A stretch of 64,000 nt of DNA from Streptomyces sp. NBC_01264 (GCF_026340675.1 NZ_JAPEOX010000001.1:6882001-6946000), one strand, 5' to 3'; positions 26,501 to 37,301 are shown, counted from the stretch's first letter. Translations and numbers: made by a program. The notes: a model not told the origin generated them from the letters alone.

Positions 26501-27561
26501 TCGTCCAGCTCGCCCGCCACCACCTCGACGACGGTGACGCCCTGAAGCCCCTCGGCCGCGGCGAACACCGAGTCCGGCGGCACCAGACCCCCGCGGGAAC
26601 CCGAGTCCAGTACGAGCACCACGTGCGGCTGGTCCAGCACGGGGGAGCCCTCCCGGCTGAACCGGGGCCGCCCCTCCAGCCGGGAACCGAGCAGCCCCTC
26701 CAGCTCCGCGAGGTCGTCGCCGAACAGCCGCTTCGTGCCGGCCCCGTCGATCTGACCCAGCAGCTGGGTGTGCGGCAGCCACTTCACCCAGTCCCACTCC
26801 GCCACCGAACCCGGGGCCGCCACCACGGCCACCATCAGGTCCTCGGGGGAGTGCAGCGTGGCCAGTTGCGCCACCAGCGCCCGCGCGGTGCTCCGCGCCG
26901 ACTCGGGCTCCCCGGAGACCGTCACGTGGTAGAACGCCCGCAACGACACCGCCATCGGCAGCCCGTCCAGCGAGGAGTGTACCCGCAGGAACCGCTGCAT
27001 GGCGCCCGCCGCCAGCGGCTCCAGCTCGTCCACCGGCGCCGTGTCCGGAGCCACCAGCGGGGTCGCCAGACGCTGCGCGCCCAGCCCCAGCCGGGCCTGC
27101 CCGAAGTCCGCGTCGCCGACCCGCCGCTCCCACAGCCGCGAACCCTCGGCCACCACCGACCACAACTGCTCCGGAGCCGGGTGCAGATACAGCTGCGCGT
27201 CACGCTGGGCCCGCGCGGTCCTGCGTACCTGACGGCGGGTCTGAGCCAGGTACTTGAGGTAGTCCCGCCGGATATCGGCCATTTGCCCCTGTGTACCGCG
27301 CCGGTGCCGCACCAACTGCGCCACCAGCATGCCCACCGTCGACACCATCATCAGCACGCCCATGATGCGCATGAACGGCGCGGCGCCCGGCATGAAGAAG
27401 AAGACGGCCGACGAGCCCATCCCGAGCATCGGGAGGAGCTGCATCAGCACGCCCTCCTGCTGCCCCCGGGGCAGTTCCGGCGGCGCCTCCAGCCGCAGTT
27501 CGTCCGAAGGCACTTCGGGCGGCAGCGACCGGGGCGGACGTTTGACGACGATCTGGCTCAC
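23584..27561 (-). CDS. eccC: Type VII secretion ATPase EccC
   Basis: A 1325-residue FtsK/SpoIIIE-type motor that recognises and drives ESX substrates. Two membrane segments lie at about residues 40-84. Three P-loop ATPase domains follow, with Walker A motifs GATGSGKSE (near 483), GGPQSGKST (near 843) and GESESGKTN (near 1129). Each is followed by a Walker B run such as LVLVIDEFSE. EccCa and EccCb are fused in one chain here, as in the Gram-positive YukB/EssC type and most Streptomyces. GTG at 27561 fits the family start (SQIVVKRPPR). It is divergent from eccD across 235 nt, and the N terminus carries Pro-rich cytosolic sequence. Confidence 0.96.
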   Translation of the reverse strand: MSQIVVKRPPRSLPPEVPSDELRLEAPPELPRGQQEGVLMQLLPMLGMGSSAVFFFMPGAAPFMRIMGVLMMVSTVGMLVAQLVRHRRGTQGQMADIRRDYLKYLAQTRRQVRRTARAQRDAQLYLHPAPEQLWSVVAEGSRLWERRVGDADFGQARLGLGAQRLATPLVAPDTAPVDELEPLAAGAMQRFLRVHSSLDGLPMAVSLRAFYHVTVSGEPESARSTARALVAQLATLHSPEDLMVAVVAAPGSVAEWDWVKWLPHTQLLGQIDGAGTKRLFGDDLAELEGLLGSRLEGRPRFSREGSPVLDQPHVVLVLDSGSRGGLVPPDSVFAAAEGLQGVTVVEVVAGELDEARGGLSVVVRPGRLRLESGAGFAYEGLPDTLSLPAAEALARQLAPLRTGGGDEDEPLLANLDFTDLLNLGDAAAVDVARTWRPRSAGERLRVPIGVGEDGSPVMLDLKEAAQEGMGPHGLCVGATGSGKSELLRTLVLGLAVTHTSETLNFVLADFKGGATFTGMGQMPHVAAVITNLADDLTLVDRMGDSIRGELQRRQELLRSAGNYANIHDYEKARAAGAPLEPLASLVLVIDEFSELLTAKPDFIDMFIQIGRIGRSLGVHLLLASQRLEEGKLRGLDTYLSYRIGLRTFSAAESRTAIGVPDAYHLPSVPGSGYLKFGTDEMTRFKAAYVSGTYRSGGPDLSVGLFPVERRPALFTAAPVPVVYAAPDPAYLSARAEQEARAGDDALADTVLDVIVGRLEGQGVPAHQVWLPPLDQAPPLDQLLPALAPSAERGLHAEGYTRPGGLVVPLGLIDKPFEQRREVLYRDFSGAAGHMMVVGGPQSGKSTLMRTLISSFALTHTPREVQFYGLDFGGGGLSSLAELPHVGGIASRLDPERVRRTVAEVAGVLRRREEFFRANGIDSIGTYRRRRAAGELPGEAWGDVFLVVDGWGGFRGEYEALEQVVTDIASRGLGYGIHVVITVARYMEVRAALKDQILSRLELRLGDVMDSEFDRKVAANVPAGMPGRGQVAEKLHFLGALPRVDGSHAADDLSEATAAFVDAVKQNWTGQAAPGVRLLPRLLHADQLPKGGEYPERGIAIGIDETELEPVFVDFETDPFLLVFGESESGKTNLLRLIAQRISERYGPDRARLVVGDYRRSLLGALPEEHLLEYAPMASSLQMHMEALAGVFARRQPPQDVTPQQLRDRSWWTGPDVFIIIDDFDLVATSQGNPLAQLVEFLPFARDTGVRFIIARSSAGASRALYEPFMQRIKELGAQGVVLSGDPSEGDLVGSVRPRPMPPGRASFVSRKRGASLIQIGRMPGM

Positions 27562-27658
27562 CGGAGCATCAATCCCTCGAAAACAGACGGGACGTCGCAA
27601 CCGGCGCCCTCAAGTCCCGGGCGCGAAGGGGGTCTCCTCCGCAGAGAGGTGATCCTAC

Positions 27659-27690
27659 TTGCCGACAGTCACCAGCCCTCCCGGTAGGGT
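27659..27690 (+). promoter_or_regulatory. Possible eccD promoter
   Basis: TTGCCG at 27659 and TAGGGT at 27685-27690 lie in the eccC/eccD divergent region, with a 20-bp gap that is longer than ideal. The -10-like hexamer is good; the -35 choice is uncertain. Confidence 0.3.
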
Positions 27691-27796
27691 GGCGCGCGCG
27701 GCATGCGCATCCGCGAATCGGCCGCGCACCGGAAGGCGGACCACCGCCCCCGGCGCACCCAGCACACCACCGCACACACCCACCGGGGGGCATCAG

Positions 27797-29302
27797 GTGA
27801 ACACCGCCGAGGCGACCGGCTTCCGCAGGGTCACCGTCGTGGCTCCCGACAGCCGCATAGACGTAGCCCTCCCCGAGGACATCGCCGTCGCCGACATCTA
27901 CCCCGAGCTGCTGCGCCTCACCGGCCAGACCCAGCCCGTCGGCGCACCCACCGGCTTCCACCTCGTCCTGCGCTCCGGCACCGTCCTCGACGGCGCCCGC
28001 ACCCTCGCCGCCCAGCAGGTCCTCGACGGCGAAGTGCTCAGCCTGCGCCCCTTCGCGGAATCCCTGCCGCCCGCCGTCTTCGACGACGTCTCCGACGCCG
28101 TCGCCGCCGCCGTGGTGAGCGACCGCCACCGCTGGAGCGACGACATGCTGCGCGGCGCGGGCCTGACCGGCGCCGCCGTCCTCTTCGTCCTCCTCGGCTT
28201 CGTCCTCTGGTACGCCGACCCCGTCCTGCACGACATGCACGGACTGCCCGGCATCATCGCGGGCTCCGTCGGCGTGCTCCTCACCGCCGCCGCGGGCGTC
28301 CGTGCCCGGGTCTACCGCGACCGCGGCTCCGCCGTCGCCCTCGGCCTCGCCGCCGTACCGCACCTGCTGCTCGCAGGCGCCGGCATCATCGCCCCCGCCG
28401 CGGGCCAGGGCCCCGGCCGCCTGCAGTTCCTCCTCGGCTGCGTCTGCGTGCTCGTCGCCTCCGTCGCCCTCGTCGCCCTCACCCCGGACGGCGACGCACC
28501 CTTCGTCGCGACCACCTTCCTCGCCGCCACCGGGACCCTGGCCACGTTCGTCGCGATCGCCGCCGACGCCGGCGCGACCGACGCCGCGGCGGTCTGCGCC
28601 CCCGCAGCCATCGGCCTCGTCGCCTTCCTCCCCGGCCTCTCCGCCCGCTTCGCCCGGCTCCCCATCGGCTACGCCGCCCCGCGCAGCGCCGTGGCCGAGT
28701 ACGAGACCCCGGACCGCTACGAGACCGACGCGTACGGTGAGCGCTCCGCCGCCGACCAGCACGACTCCGCGGGCCCCCTCGACGCCGAGGCCATCGCCGC
28801 CCAGGCCCGCCGCGGCCACGAGATGCTCCTCGGCCTTGTCGGCGGCTGCGCGGCCGTCGCCGTCGGCTCGGCCGCCGTCCTCGGCTTCTCGGACAACACC
28901 TGGGCCCGGCTCCTGGCCCTGGCCACCGGGCTCGCCATGCTGCTGCGCGCCCGCCTCTTCCGCTACACCTCCCAGGTCGCCTGCACCCTCGTGGCCGGCT
29001 TCGCCGCCCTCGGCCTGCTCGTCCTGGGCCTCGCGATGCACCCGCCGCTCGCCCTGCTCAAGGAGCTCGCGCTGTACGGGGACCACAGCGGCCTGGAGAT
29101 CCGTACGCTCTGGCTGTCCGCCGCCGTCGCCGCCGGCGCGGCCCTCTTCGCCGGAATTGCATTGGTCATTCCCCGCAAGGGTCTGTCACCCTTCTGGGGG
29201 CGGCTCCTCGACCTCACCGAGGCGGCGGTCCTGCTCAGCCTGGTCCCGCTGGCCCTGGCCGTGCTCGACGTCTACGCCCGGGCCCGCGCTCTCACCAGCT
29301 GA
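27797..29302 (+). CDS. eccD: Type VII secretion integral membrane protein EccD
   Basis: A 501-residue protein. The first 95 residues form a ubiquitin-like (YukD-type) domain (RVTVVAPDSRIDVALPEDIA through GEVLSLRPF). About eleven hydrophobic helices follow, for example GAAVLFVLLGFVLWYA and FLLGCVCVLVASVALVAL. A charged cytoplasmic loop at about 285-345 (ETPDRYETDAYGERS) splits the membrane part. EccD forms the membrane pore vestibule of the ESX complex. GTG at 27797 has a G-run (ggggggcatcag) upstream; the frame also opens at 27659, but that part is not protein-like. It is the last gene of the locus; rpsO follows. Confidence 0.93.
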   Translation: MNTAEATGFRRVTVVAPDSRIDVALPEDIAVADIYPELLRLTGQTQPVGAPTGFHLVLRSGTVLDGARTLAAQQVLDGEVLSLRPFAESLPPAVFDDVSDAVAAAVVSDRHRWSDDMLRGAGLTGAAVLFVLLGFVLWYADPVLHDMHGLPGIIAGSVGVLLTAAAGVRARVYRDRGSAVALGLAAVPHLLLAGAGIIAPAAGQGPGRLQFLLGCVCVLVASVALVALTPDGDAPFVATTFLAATGTLATFVAIAADAGATDAAAVCAPAAIGLVAFLPGLSARFARLPIGYAAPRSAVAEYETPDRYETDAYGERSAADQHDSAGPLDAEAIAAQARRGHEMLLGLVGGCAAVAVGSAAVLGFSDNTWARLLALATGLAMLLRARLFRYTSQVACTLVAGFAALGLLVLGLAMHPPLALLKELALYGDHSGLEIRTLWLSAAVAAGAALFAGIALVIPRKGLSPFWGRLLDLTEAAVLLSLVPLALAVLDVYARARALTS

Positions 29303-29475
29303 GACGAGGGGCTGCGGCAGCCTGGTACGCTGTGTGACGGCCGTTTGTGTACGCGCTCCCGGAACGATTCCGGAGGCTGCGCTCAACGGACCCCGCCTCC
29401 CGAGTTACGGAAGATCCCCAGAGAATTCGACCTGGGGCACTCGGTGGCTATGTAGACCTATTACAAGGAGTACGC

Positions 29476-29763
29476 GTGCCGCTCGACGCCGCAGTCAAGA
29501 AGCAGCTCATCGCAGAGTTTGGTGCCAAGGAGGGCGACACCGGCTCCCCCGAGGTCCAGGTCGCGATGCTGTCCCGCCGCATCTCGGACCTGACCGAGCA
29601 CCTCAAGTCCCACAAGCACGACCACCACTCCCGTCGTGGTCTGCTGATCCTGGTCGGCCAGCGTCGCCGCCTGCTGCAGTACCTGGCCAAGAAGGACATC
29701 CAGCGCTTCCGTACGCTGGTCGAGCGCCTCGGCATCCGCCGCGGTGCGGCCGGCGCCAAGTAA
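29476..29763 (+). CDS. rpsO: 30S ribosomal protein S15
   Basis: A 95-residue S15 that binds the 16S central domain early in 30S assembly. It has the family core [40 protein letters not shown] and [12 protein letters not shown]. The GTG start has AAGGAG 5 nt upstream. It lies ahead of pnp, the conserved pairing in which read-through from rpsO supplies part of the pnp transcript. The 173-nt region upstream of the start holds no other gene. Confidence 0.98.
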   Translation: MPLDAAVKKQLIAEFGAKEGDTGSPEVQVAMLSRRISDLTEHLKSHKHDHHSRRGLLILVGQRRRLLQYLAKKDIQRFRTLVERLGIRRGAAGAK

Positions 29764-29773
29764 AGACGCTGTG

Positions 29774-29811
29774 AAGGGAGCGGTTCCCACATTGAGGGGG
29801 CCGCTCCCTTT
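29774..29811 (+). terminator. Terminator-like hairpin after rpsO
   Basis: aagggagcgg and ccgctccctt pair over 10 bp around a 17-18 nt loop, ending in ttt. It sits 11 nt after the rpsO stop. Read-through into pnp is expected because no strong U-tract follows. Confidence 0.65.
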
Positions 29812-29821
29812 GCTGTACGTG

Positions 29822-29866
29822 CGCGACGTACCGGACGCTTTGTAGTCTGGAAGCGTCCGCGTCGCG
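29822..29866 (+). other. Long hairpin in the rpsO-pnp spacer, candidate RNase III site
   Basis: cgcgacg-tac-cggacgctt pairs with aagcgtccg-cgtcgcg: 9 bp plus 7 bp of stem with a 3-nt bulge and a 10-nt loop (tgtagtctgg). In Streptomyces the rpsO-pnp spacer hairpin is a known RNase III processing point, and this structure fits that role. The loop also contains TAGTCT, a possible -10 for a pnp-proximal promoter. The 164 nt between this hairpin's end and the pnp start contain purine-rich and hairpin-forming sequence but no gene. Confidence 0.6.
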
Positions 29867-30045
29867 AGACGCGCACAACTGAAGAGGAGGAGCGCCCTCC
29901 CTACGCCGCCGGTCCTCGGTAGTGGCATCCGGAAAGCCCGTACGGGGCTTCGCCCGGCTGCTTCGATCGAAGACCGGCCCGCACGCAAGGAGCGCTTCTC
30001 CGCAACCGTCCACCACCACACGGGTGGCGGACGGAGACGACGAAA

Positions 30046-32288
30046 ATGGAGAAAACGCTAGTGGAGAACGAGACCCACTACGCCGAGGCCGTCATTGACA
30101 ACGGTTCCTTCGGCACCCGCACCATCCGCTTCGAGACGGGCCGTCTGGCCCGCCAGGCCGCCGGCTCCGCCGTTGCCTACCTGGACGACGACACGATGGT
30201 GCTTTCCGCCACCACCGCGTCGAAGAAGCCCAAGGACCAGCTCGACTTCTTCCCCCTGACGGTGGACGTCGAGGAGCGCCAGTACGCGGCCGGCAAGATC
30301 CCCGGTTCGTTCTTCCGCCGCGAGGGCCGCCCCTCCGAGGACGCGATCCTCACCTGTCGCCTGATCGACCGCCCGCTGCGCCCGTCCTTCAAGAAGGGCC
30401 TGCGCAACGAGATCCAGGTCGTCGCGACGATCATGGCGCTCAACCCCGACCACCTGTACGACGTCGTGGCGATCAACGCCGCCTCCGCGTCCACCCAGCT
30501 GGCCGGTCTGCCCTTCTCCGGCCCGATCGGCGGCGTCCGCGTCGCGCTGATCCGCGGCCAGTGGGTCGCCTTCCCGACGCACACCGAGCTCGAGGACGCC
30601 GTCTTCGACATGGTCGTCGCGGGCCGTGTGCTCGAGGACGGCGACGTCGCGATCATGATGGTCGAGGCCGAGGCCACCGAGAAGACCATCGCCCTGGTCA
30701 AGGGCGGCGCCGAGGCGCCGACCGAGGAGGTCGTGGCCGCCGGCCTCGACGCCTCGAAGCCCTTCATCAAGGTCCTCTGCAAGGCCCAGGCGGACCTGGC
30801 GGCCAAGGCCGCCAAGCCCGAGGGCGAGTTCCCGGTCTTCCTGGACTACCAGGACGACGTCTACGAGGCCCTCTCGGCCGCGGTGAAGGGCGAGCTCTCC
30901 CAGGCGCTGACCATCGCGGGCAAGCAGGACCGCGAGGCCGAGCTGGACCGCGTCAAGGAGATCGCCGCAGAGAAGCTCCTCCCGGCCTTCGAAGGCCGGG
31001 AGAAGGAGATCTCCGCCGCGTACCGCAGCCTCACCAAGGCCCTGGTCCGCGAGCGCGTCATCAAGGACAAGGTCCGCATCGACGGCCGCGGGATCACGGA
31101 CATCCGTACCCTCGCCGCCGAGGTCGAGGCCATCCCGCGCGTGCACGGCTCGGCGCTGTTCGAGCGTGGCGAGACCCAGATCCTGGGCGTCACCACCCTC
31201 AACATGCTCCGCATGGAGCAGCAGCTGGACACCCTCTCCCCGGTGACCCGCAAGCGCTACATGCACAACTACAACTTCCCGCCGTACTCGGTCGGCGAGA
31301 CCGGCCGTGTCGGTTCGCCGAAGCGCCGCGAGATCGGCCACGGCGCGCTCGCCGAGCGCGCGATCGTGCCGGTCCTCCCGACGCGCGAGGAGTTCCCCTA
31401 CGCGATCCGCCAGGTGTCCGAGGCTCTCGGCTCCAACGGCTCGACGTCCATGGGCTCGGTCTGCGCCTCCACCATGTCGCTGCTGAACGCCGGTGTGCCC
31501 CTCAAGGCCCCCGTCGCCGGTATCGCCATGGGCCTGATCTCGCAGGAGATCGACGGCAAGACCCACTACGTCGCCCTCACCGACATCCTCGGTGCGGAGG
31601 ACGCCTTCGGCGACATGGACTTCAAGGTCGCCGGCACCAAGGAGTTCGTCACCGCGCTCCAGCTGGACACCAAGCTCGACGGCATCCCGGCCTCGGTTCT
31701 GGCCGCCGCCCTCAAGCAGGCCCGCGACGCCCGCCTCCACATCCTCGACGTGATGATGGAAGCGATCGACACGCCGGACGCCATGTCCCCGTTCGCCCCC
31801 CGGATCATCACCGTCAAGATCCCGGTGGACAAGATCGGTGAGGTCATCGGGCCCAAGGGCAAGATGATCAACCAGATCCAGGAGGACACCGGCGCCGAGA
31901 TCACGATCGAGGACGACGGCACCATCTACATCGGTGCCGCCGACGGTCCGGCCGCCGAGGCCGCCCGCGCCACGATCAACCAGATCGCCAACCCGACCAT
32001 GCCGGAGGTCGGCGAGCGTTACCTGGGTACGGTCGTCAAGACCACCACCTTCGGTGCCTTCGTCTCCCTCATGCCCGGCAAGGACGGCCTGCTGCACATC
32101 TCGCAGATCCGCAAGCTCGCCGGTGGCAAGCGCGTGGAGAACGTCGAGGACGTGCTCGCGGTCGGCACCAAGGTCCAGGTCGAGATCGCGGAGATCGACT
32201 CCCGCGGCAAGCTCTCCCTGGTCCCCGTGATCGACGGCGAAACCGCTGGTGACGCCGATGACGCTGACAAGGACGACTCCGACAAGTG

Positions 32289-32289
<1 letters not shown>
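30046..32289 (+). CDS. pnp: Polynucleotide phosphorylase
   Basis: A 747-residue phosphorolytic 3'-5' exoribonuclease that in actinobacteria can also add RNA tails. Two RNase PH-like halves are visible ([20 protein letters not shown], and [17 protein letters not shown] with [15 protein letters not shown]). They are followed by KH ([20 protein letters not shown]) and S1 ([20 protein letters not shown]) domains and an acidic tail. Two starts are possible: ATG at 30046 with GGAG 10 nt upstream, and GTG at 30061, which also has GGAG and gives the 742-residue form nearer to the commonly listed Streptomyces length. Its TGA overlaps the ATG of the M16 protease gene. Confidence 0.97.
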
Positions 32290-34447
<2,158 letters not shown>

Positions 34448-34466
34448 CGAGCAGGCGGCTGCACCC

Positions 34467-34919
34467 ATGCGCGCGAAGATCCTCTACTTCATCACGGCCG
34501 CGGTCCTGGTCGTGTACTTCGTCCTGGTCGGAAGCCGGGGCCTGATGCTGATCCGGCACGGGACCTGGCTCACCGTCACCTTCGGGGTGGCGGTGCTGAT
34601 CCTGCCGGTCATCGGCGTCTGGTTCCTCTGGAAGAACACCCAGTTCGTCACCAGGGCCAACCAGCTCGGAGCCGAGCTGGAGGCCGAGGGCGGACTGCCC
34701 GTGGACGAGCTGGAGCGGGACAAGTACGGCCGGATCCTGCGGGACTCGGCCGACGAGGTCTTCGCGCGCCGCAGGGCCGAGACGGAGGACGCGCCGGGGG
34801 ACTGGCGCAGCTGGTTCCGCCTGGCCGTGGCCTACCACGACGCCCGCGACACCCCGCGGGCCCGCAAGGCCATGCAGCGGGCCATCTCCCTGCACGACGG
34901 GAAGCCCGTACAGGCCTGA
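34467..34919 (+). CDS. Small membrane protein with TPR-like C terminus
   Basis: A 150-residue protein with two N-terminal membrane helices (about residues 4-24 and 35-55, TVTFGVAVLILPVIGVWFLW). The helical cytoplasmic part has a TPR-like segment (WFRLAVAYHDARDTPRARKAM). No catalytic motif is seen and I cannot name a function; homologous genes commonly follow dapB in Streptomyces. Its start is 19 nt after dapB, so it is probably in that operon. A terminator hairpin overlaps its last codons. Confidence 0.8.
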   Translation: MRAKILYFITAAVLVVYFVLVGSRGLMLIRHGTWLTVTFGVAVLILPVIGVWFLWKNTQFVTRANQLGAELEAEGGLPVDELERDKYGRILRDSADEVFARRRAETEDAPGDWRSWFRLAVAYHDARDTPRARKAMQRAISLHDGKPVQA

Positions 34920-34936
34920 GCCGGTACGGGCTTCCC
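34899..34936. terminator. Terminator hairpin overlapping the end of the TPR-like gene
   Basis: gggaagcccgtac and gtacgggcttccc are a perfect 13-bp inverted pair spanning the stop codon at 34917-34919. The convergent PH-like gene ends 42 nt away, so it may serve both. Confidence 0.65.
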
Positions 34937-34977
34937 GTGCGCGTGACGCCCGCTCAGGGGCGCCGGGGCGGGCCGTC

Positions 34978-35535
34978 TCAGGCCGGTACGGCCCGGTACT
35001 CGTCGGCCCAGGCCTCGACCGAGTCGGCCGCCCGGTCGAAGGCCTCGGTGCGGGACAGGAAATCGGCGTTGTGGTCGGTCAGCAGGACCGGCAGCTCGGC
35101 GCCGCCGCGCGCGGCCACCGTCAGGGCCTGGCCCTGCACCGTCCGCGGCAACCCGAGCCAGCGCACGGGCTGCTGCACGGTGCGGACCTCGCCGACCTGG
35201 CTCCAGGGGATCGAGCGGGTGGTCAGGAACCCCGCCACGCGCAGCCCCTTGGGGCTCACCCAGACGCCCGTGCGCAGCAGCCGCAGGGCGGAGCCGACCA
35301 CGGCGAGCGAGGCCAGCAGACCGCCCAGGGCGCCGGTCCAGGTGCCGGCGGCCACGATGATCACCGTGGCGAACAGCATGAACGAGCCGACCAGGAGCAT
35401 CACTGAGGCGATGGCCACCCGCCAGGGCCCCGGGCGGTACGGGCGGCGCCATCGGTCGGGGTCTTCGTAGGGGAGCGTCTCCCCGGTGTCGTGCGCGTCG
35501 AATGCGCCGTCGGCCGTCAGGAAGGGCAGGGGCAC
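34978..35535 (-). CDS. PH-domain-like membrane protein
   Basis: A 185-residue protein with two membrane helices (about residues 40-60 and 66-88). A C-terminal region resembles bacterial PH domains: TGVWVSPKGLRVAGFLTTR, SIPWSQVGEVRTVQ. Bacterial PH-domain membrane proteins have no settled role. GTG at 35535 is preceded by GAGGT on the minus strand. It follows the short membrane gene at 35823, 48 nt upstream of it, and probably shares its transcript. Confidence 0.75.
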   Translation of the reverse strand: MPLPFLTADGAFDAHDTGETLPYEDPDRWRRPYRPGPWRVAIASVMLLVGSFMLFATVIIVAAGTWTGALGGLLASLAVVGSALRLLRTGVWVSPKGLRVAGFLTTRSIPWSQVGEVRTVQQPVRWLGLPRTVQGQALTVAARGGAELPVLLTDHNADFLSRTEAFDRAADSVEAWADEYRAVPA

Positions 35536-35583
35536 GGCAGGACCTCACTCACATGCACGTTCGGTTGGGCTGTGCCCGTGAGG

Positions 35584-35823
35584 CTACCGCCCCTCGGAGG
35601 CCTCCGACTGCTGCGACTTCGCCGGTGCGTGACTCGGCTGCAGTGCGGGGAGGCCGAAGAGCAGGGATCCGACGAGCCCCGCGACGACGGTCAGCCCGAC
35701 CAGACTACGGGCGGCGATCTGGGTCTTGCTCAGACTCTCGCGCGGCGGCGGAGTGACGTTGCTGCGGAATCGGTCGGCCTCGGCGACGAAGGCGAACGGG
35801 ACGGGTTCGCGCCGGCGGAACAT
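35584..35823 (-). CDS. Short single-pass membrane protein
   Basis: A 79-residue protein with an Arg-rich N terminus (MFRRREPVPF), one membrane helix at about residues 38-60 (ARSLVGLTVVAGLVGSLLFG) and a polar Ser/Gln/Glu end. The ATG has AAGGAGAG 9 nt upstream on the minus strand, which argues strongly that it is real. The function is unknown. Confidence 0.72.
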   Translation of the reverse strand: MFRRREPVPFAFVAEADRFRSNVTPPPRESLSKTQIAARSLVGLTVVAGLVGSLLFGLPALQPSHAPAKSQQSEASEGR

Positions 35824-36141
35824 GGGGAACGACTCTCCTTCACGGTCAGTGGCCCCGGGGCGGTGGGGGCGGGATGGGCGGACGTTTCTACGGAGTAGGA
35901 CGTACGAAAGGCCCGATCGGTGCCGTTTTTTGGGACATTGACCAAAGTTTATGGCGCTGCGTCAGTTGCACCGGTCAGGGCCCGACGCGGCCCGACCTGC
36001 CCGTTCGGCCCTGCCGGCCGGATCTTCCGCTCCGGCGGTACGACCCGGTCCGCACCCTTCCCCCGACCGGCTGTGATGCCCTTTATGCCCGGATCTAGCG
36101 GCTCCGCACGGATGTACGGAACAAGTCTGAAGTGTCCGTAT
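35824..36141. other. Spacer upstream of dapA without a recognised gene
   Basis: This stretch runs from the start of the short membrane gene to the dapA promoter candidate. It has AT-richer words than its surroundings (tttttgggacattgacc near 35930, aagtttatgg), consistent with promoter DNA. Short frames in it have no ribosome binding site or domain. Confidence 0.6.
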
Positions 36142-36171
36142 TGCCACGTTTCGGAAAGTTCATCTAGGCTG
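36142..36171 (+). promoter_or_regulatory. Candidate dapA promoter
   Basis: TTGCCA at 36142-36147 and TAGGCT at 36166-36171 are 18 bp apart, close to the vegetative promoter pattern. A transcript would carry a leader of about 108 nt that includes the hairpin at 36182-36219. Confidence 0.6.
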
Positions 36172-36181
36172 ATCAAACGGA

Positions 36182-36219
36182 CCCGGCACTGCTTGAACCC
36201 CCGAGCAGGCAGTGCCGGG
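36182..36219 (+). other. Hairpin in the dapA leader
   Basis: cccggcactgc and gcagtgccggg form a perfect 11-bp stem with a 16-nt loop, just after the predicted transcription start. No U-tract follows. I do not recognise it as a known riboswitch. Confidence 0.6.
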
Positions 36220-36285
36220 CTCCAACACCGTCATCACGTCCCCCGAGGGGACACCGCGAGCATGGCAGCGAGTAGCGTGTTACCC

Positions 36286-37185
36286 ATGGCTCCGATCTCG
36301 ACTCCGCAGACCCCCTTCGGGCGGGTCCTCACCGCCATGATCACGCCGTTTACGGCGGATGGCGCACTTGACCTCGAAGGCGCGCAGCAGCTCGCCGTCC
36401 ACTTGGTGGACGCAGGCAACGACGGCCTGATCATCAACGGCACCACCGGCGAGTCGCCGACCACCGCTGACGCGGAGAAAAACGACCTCGTACGAGCCGT
36501 ACTCGAAGCGGTCGGTGACCGGGCCCACGTGGTCGCCGGCATCGGCACCAATGACACCCGTCACACCCTCGAGCTGGCCCGCCAGGCCGAGCGCACCGGC
36601 GCCCACGGCCTGCTCGCGGTCACCCCGTACTACAGCAAGCCGCCGCAGGAGGGCCTCTTCCGGCACTTCACGGCGATCGCCGACGCCACCGAGCTCCCGG
36701 TCATGCTCTACGACATCCCGGGCCGCAGCGGTGTCCCGATCAATACGGAAACACTCGTCCGGCTGGCCGAGCACCCCCGTATCGTTGCCAACAAGGACGC
36801 CAAGGGCGACCTCGGACGCGCCAGCTGGGCCATCGCACAGAGCGGCCTGGCCTGGTACTCCGGTGACGACATGCTGAACCTGCCGCTCCTGTCGGTCGGC
36901 GCGGTCGGCTTCGTCTCCGTGGTCGGTCACGTGGTCACCCCCGAGCTCCGCGAGATGCTCGAGGCCCACCTGGGCGGCGACGTCCAGAAGGCCACCGAGA
37001 TCCACCAGAAGCTCCTCCCCGTCTTCACCGGCATGTTCCGCACGCAGGGTGTGATCACCACCAAGGGCGCGCTGAACCTGCAGGGCCTGCCCGCGGGCCC
37101 GCTGCGGCTCCCGCTGGTCGAGCTGACCGCCGAAGAGACGGCGCAGCTCAAGATCGATCTTGCCGCCGGCGGGGTACAGCTCTGA
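36286..37185 (+). CDS. dapA: 4-hydroxy-tetrahydrodipicolinate synthase
   Basis: A 299-residue TIM-barrel lyase condensing pyruvate with aspartate semialdehyde, the committed step to diaminopimelate and lysine. Family motifs are NGTTGESPTT, PYYSKPPQEG (active-site Tyr) and VANKDAKGD, with the Schiff-base Lys at about residue 170. The start at 36286 gives the usual Streptomyces length. ATG at 36262 is an in-frame alternative with GAGGGG 11 nt upstream. rnj starts 116 nt downstream. Confidence 0.96.
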   Translation: MAPISTPQTPFGRVLTAMITPFTADGALDLEGAQQLAVHLVDAGNDGLIINGTTGESPTTADAEKNDLVRAVLEAVGDRAHVVAGIGTNDTRHTLELARQAERTGAHGLLAVTPYYSKPPQEGLFRHFTAIADATELPVMLYDIPGRSGVPINTETLVRLAEHPRIVANKDAKGDLGRASWAIAQSGLAWYSGDDMLNLPLLSVGAVGFVSVVGHVVTPELREMLEAHLGGDVQKATEIHQKLLPVFTGMFRTQGVITTKGALNLQGLPAGPLRLPLVELTAEETAQLKIDLAAGGVQL

Positions 37186-37301
37186 CATCAGACTTCACAA
37201 CTGAATAAGCAGAACCACACAAGACAACAGCAAGTGCACGAATGACATGCGCGCCACGGGCCTCGACGGGTACGTGGCCGCGCGTGGTGAAGGAGAACCT
37301 T

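Noticed and set aside
24013..27687. 1224-residue open frame on the plus strand
   Set aside because: It mirrors eccC, whose domains are certain; the frame is Arg/His/Gln-rich shadow sequence.
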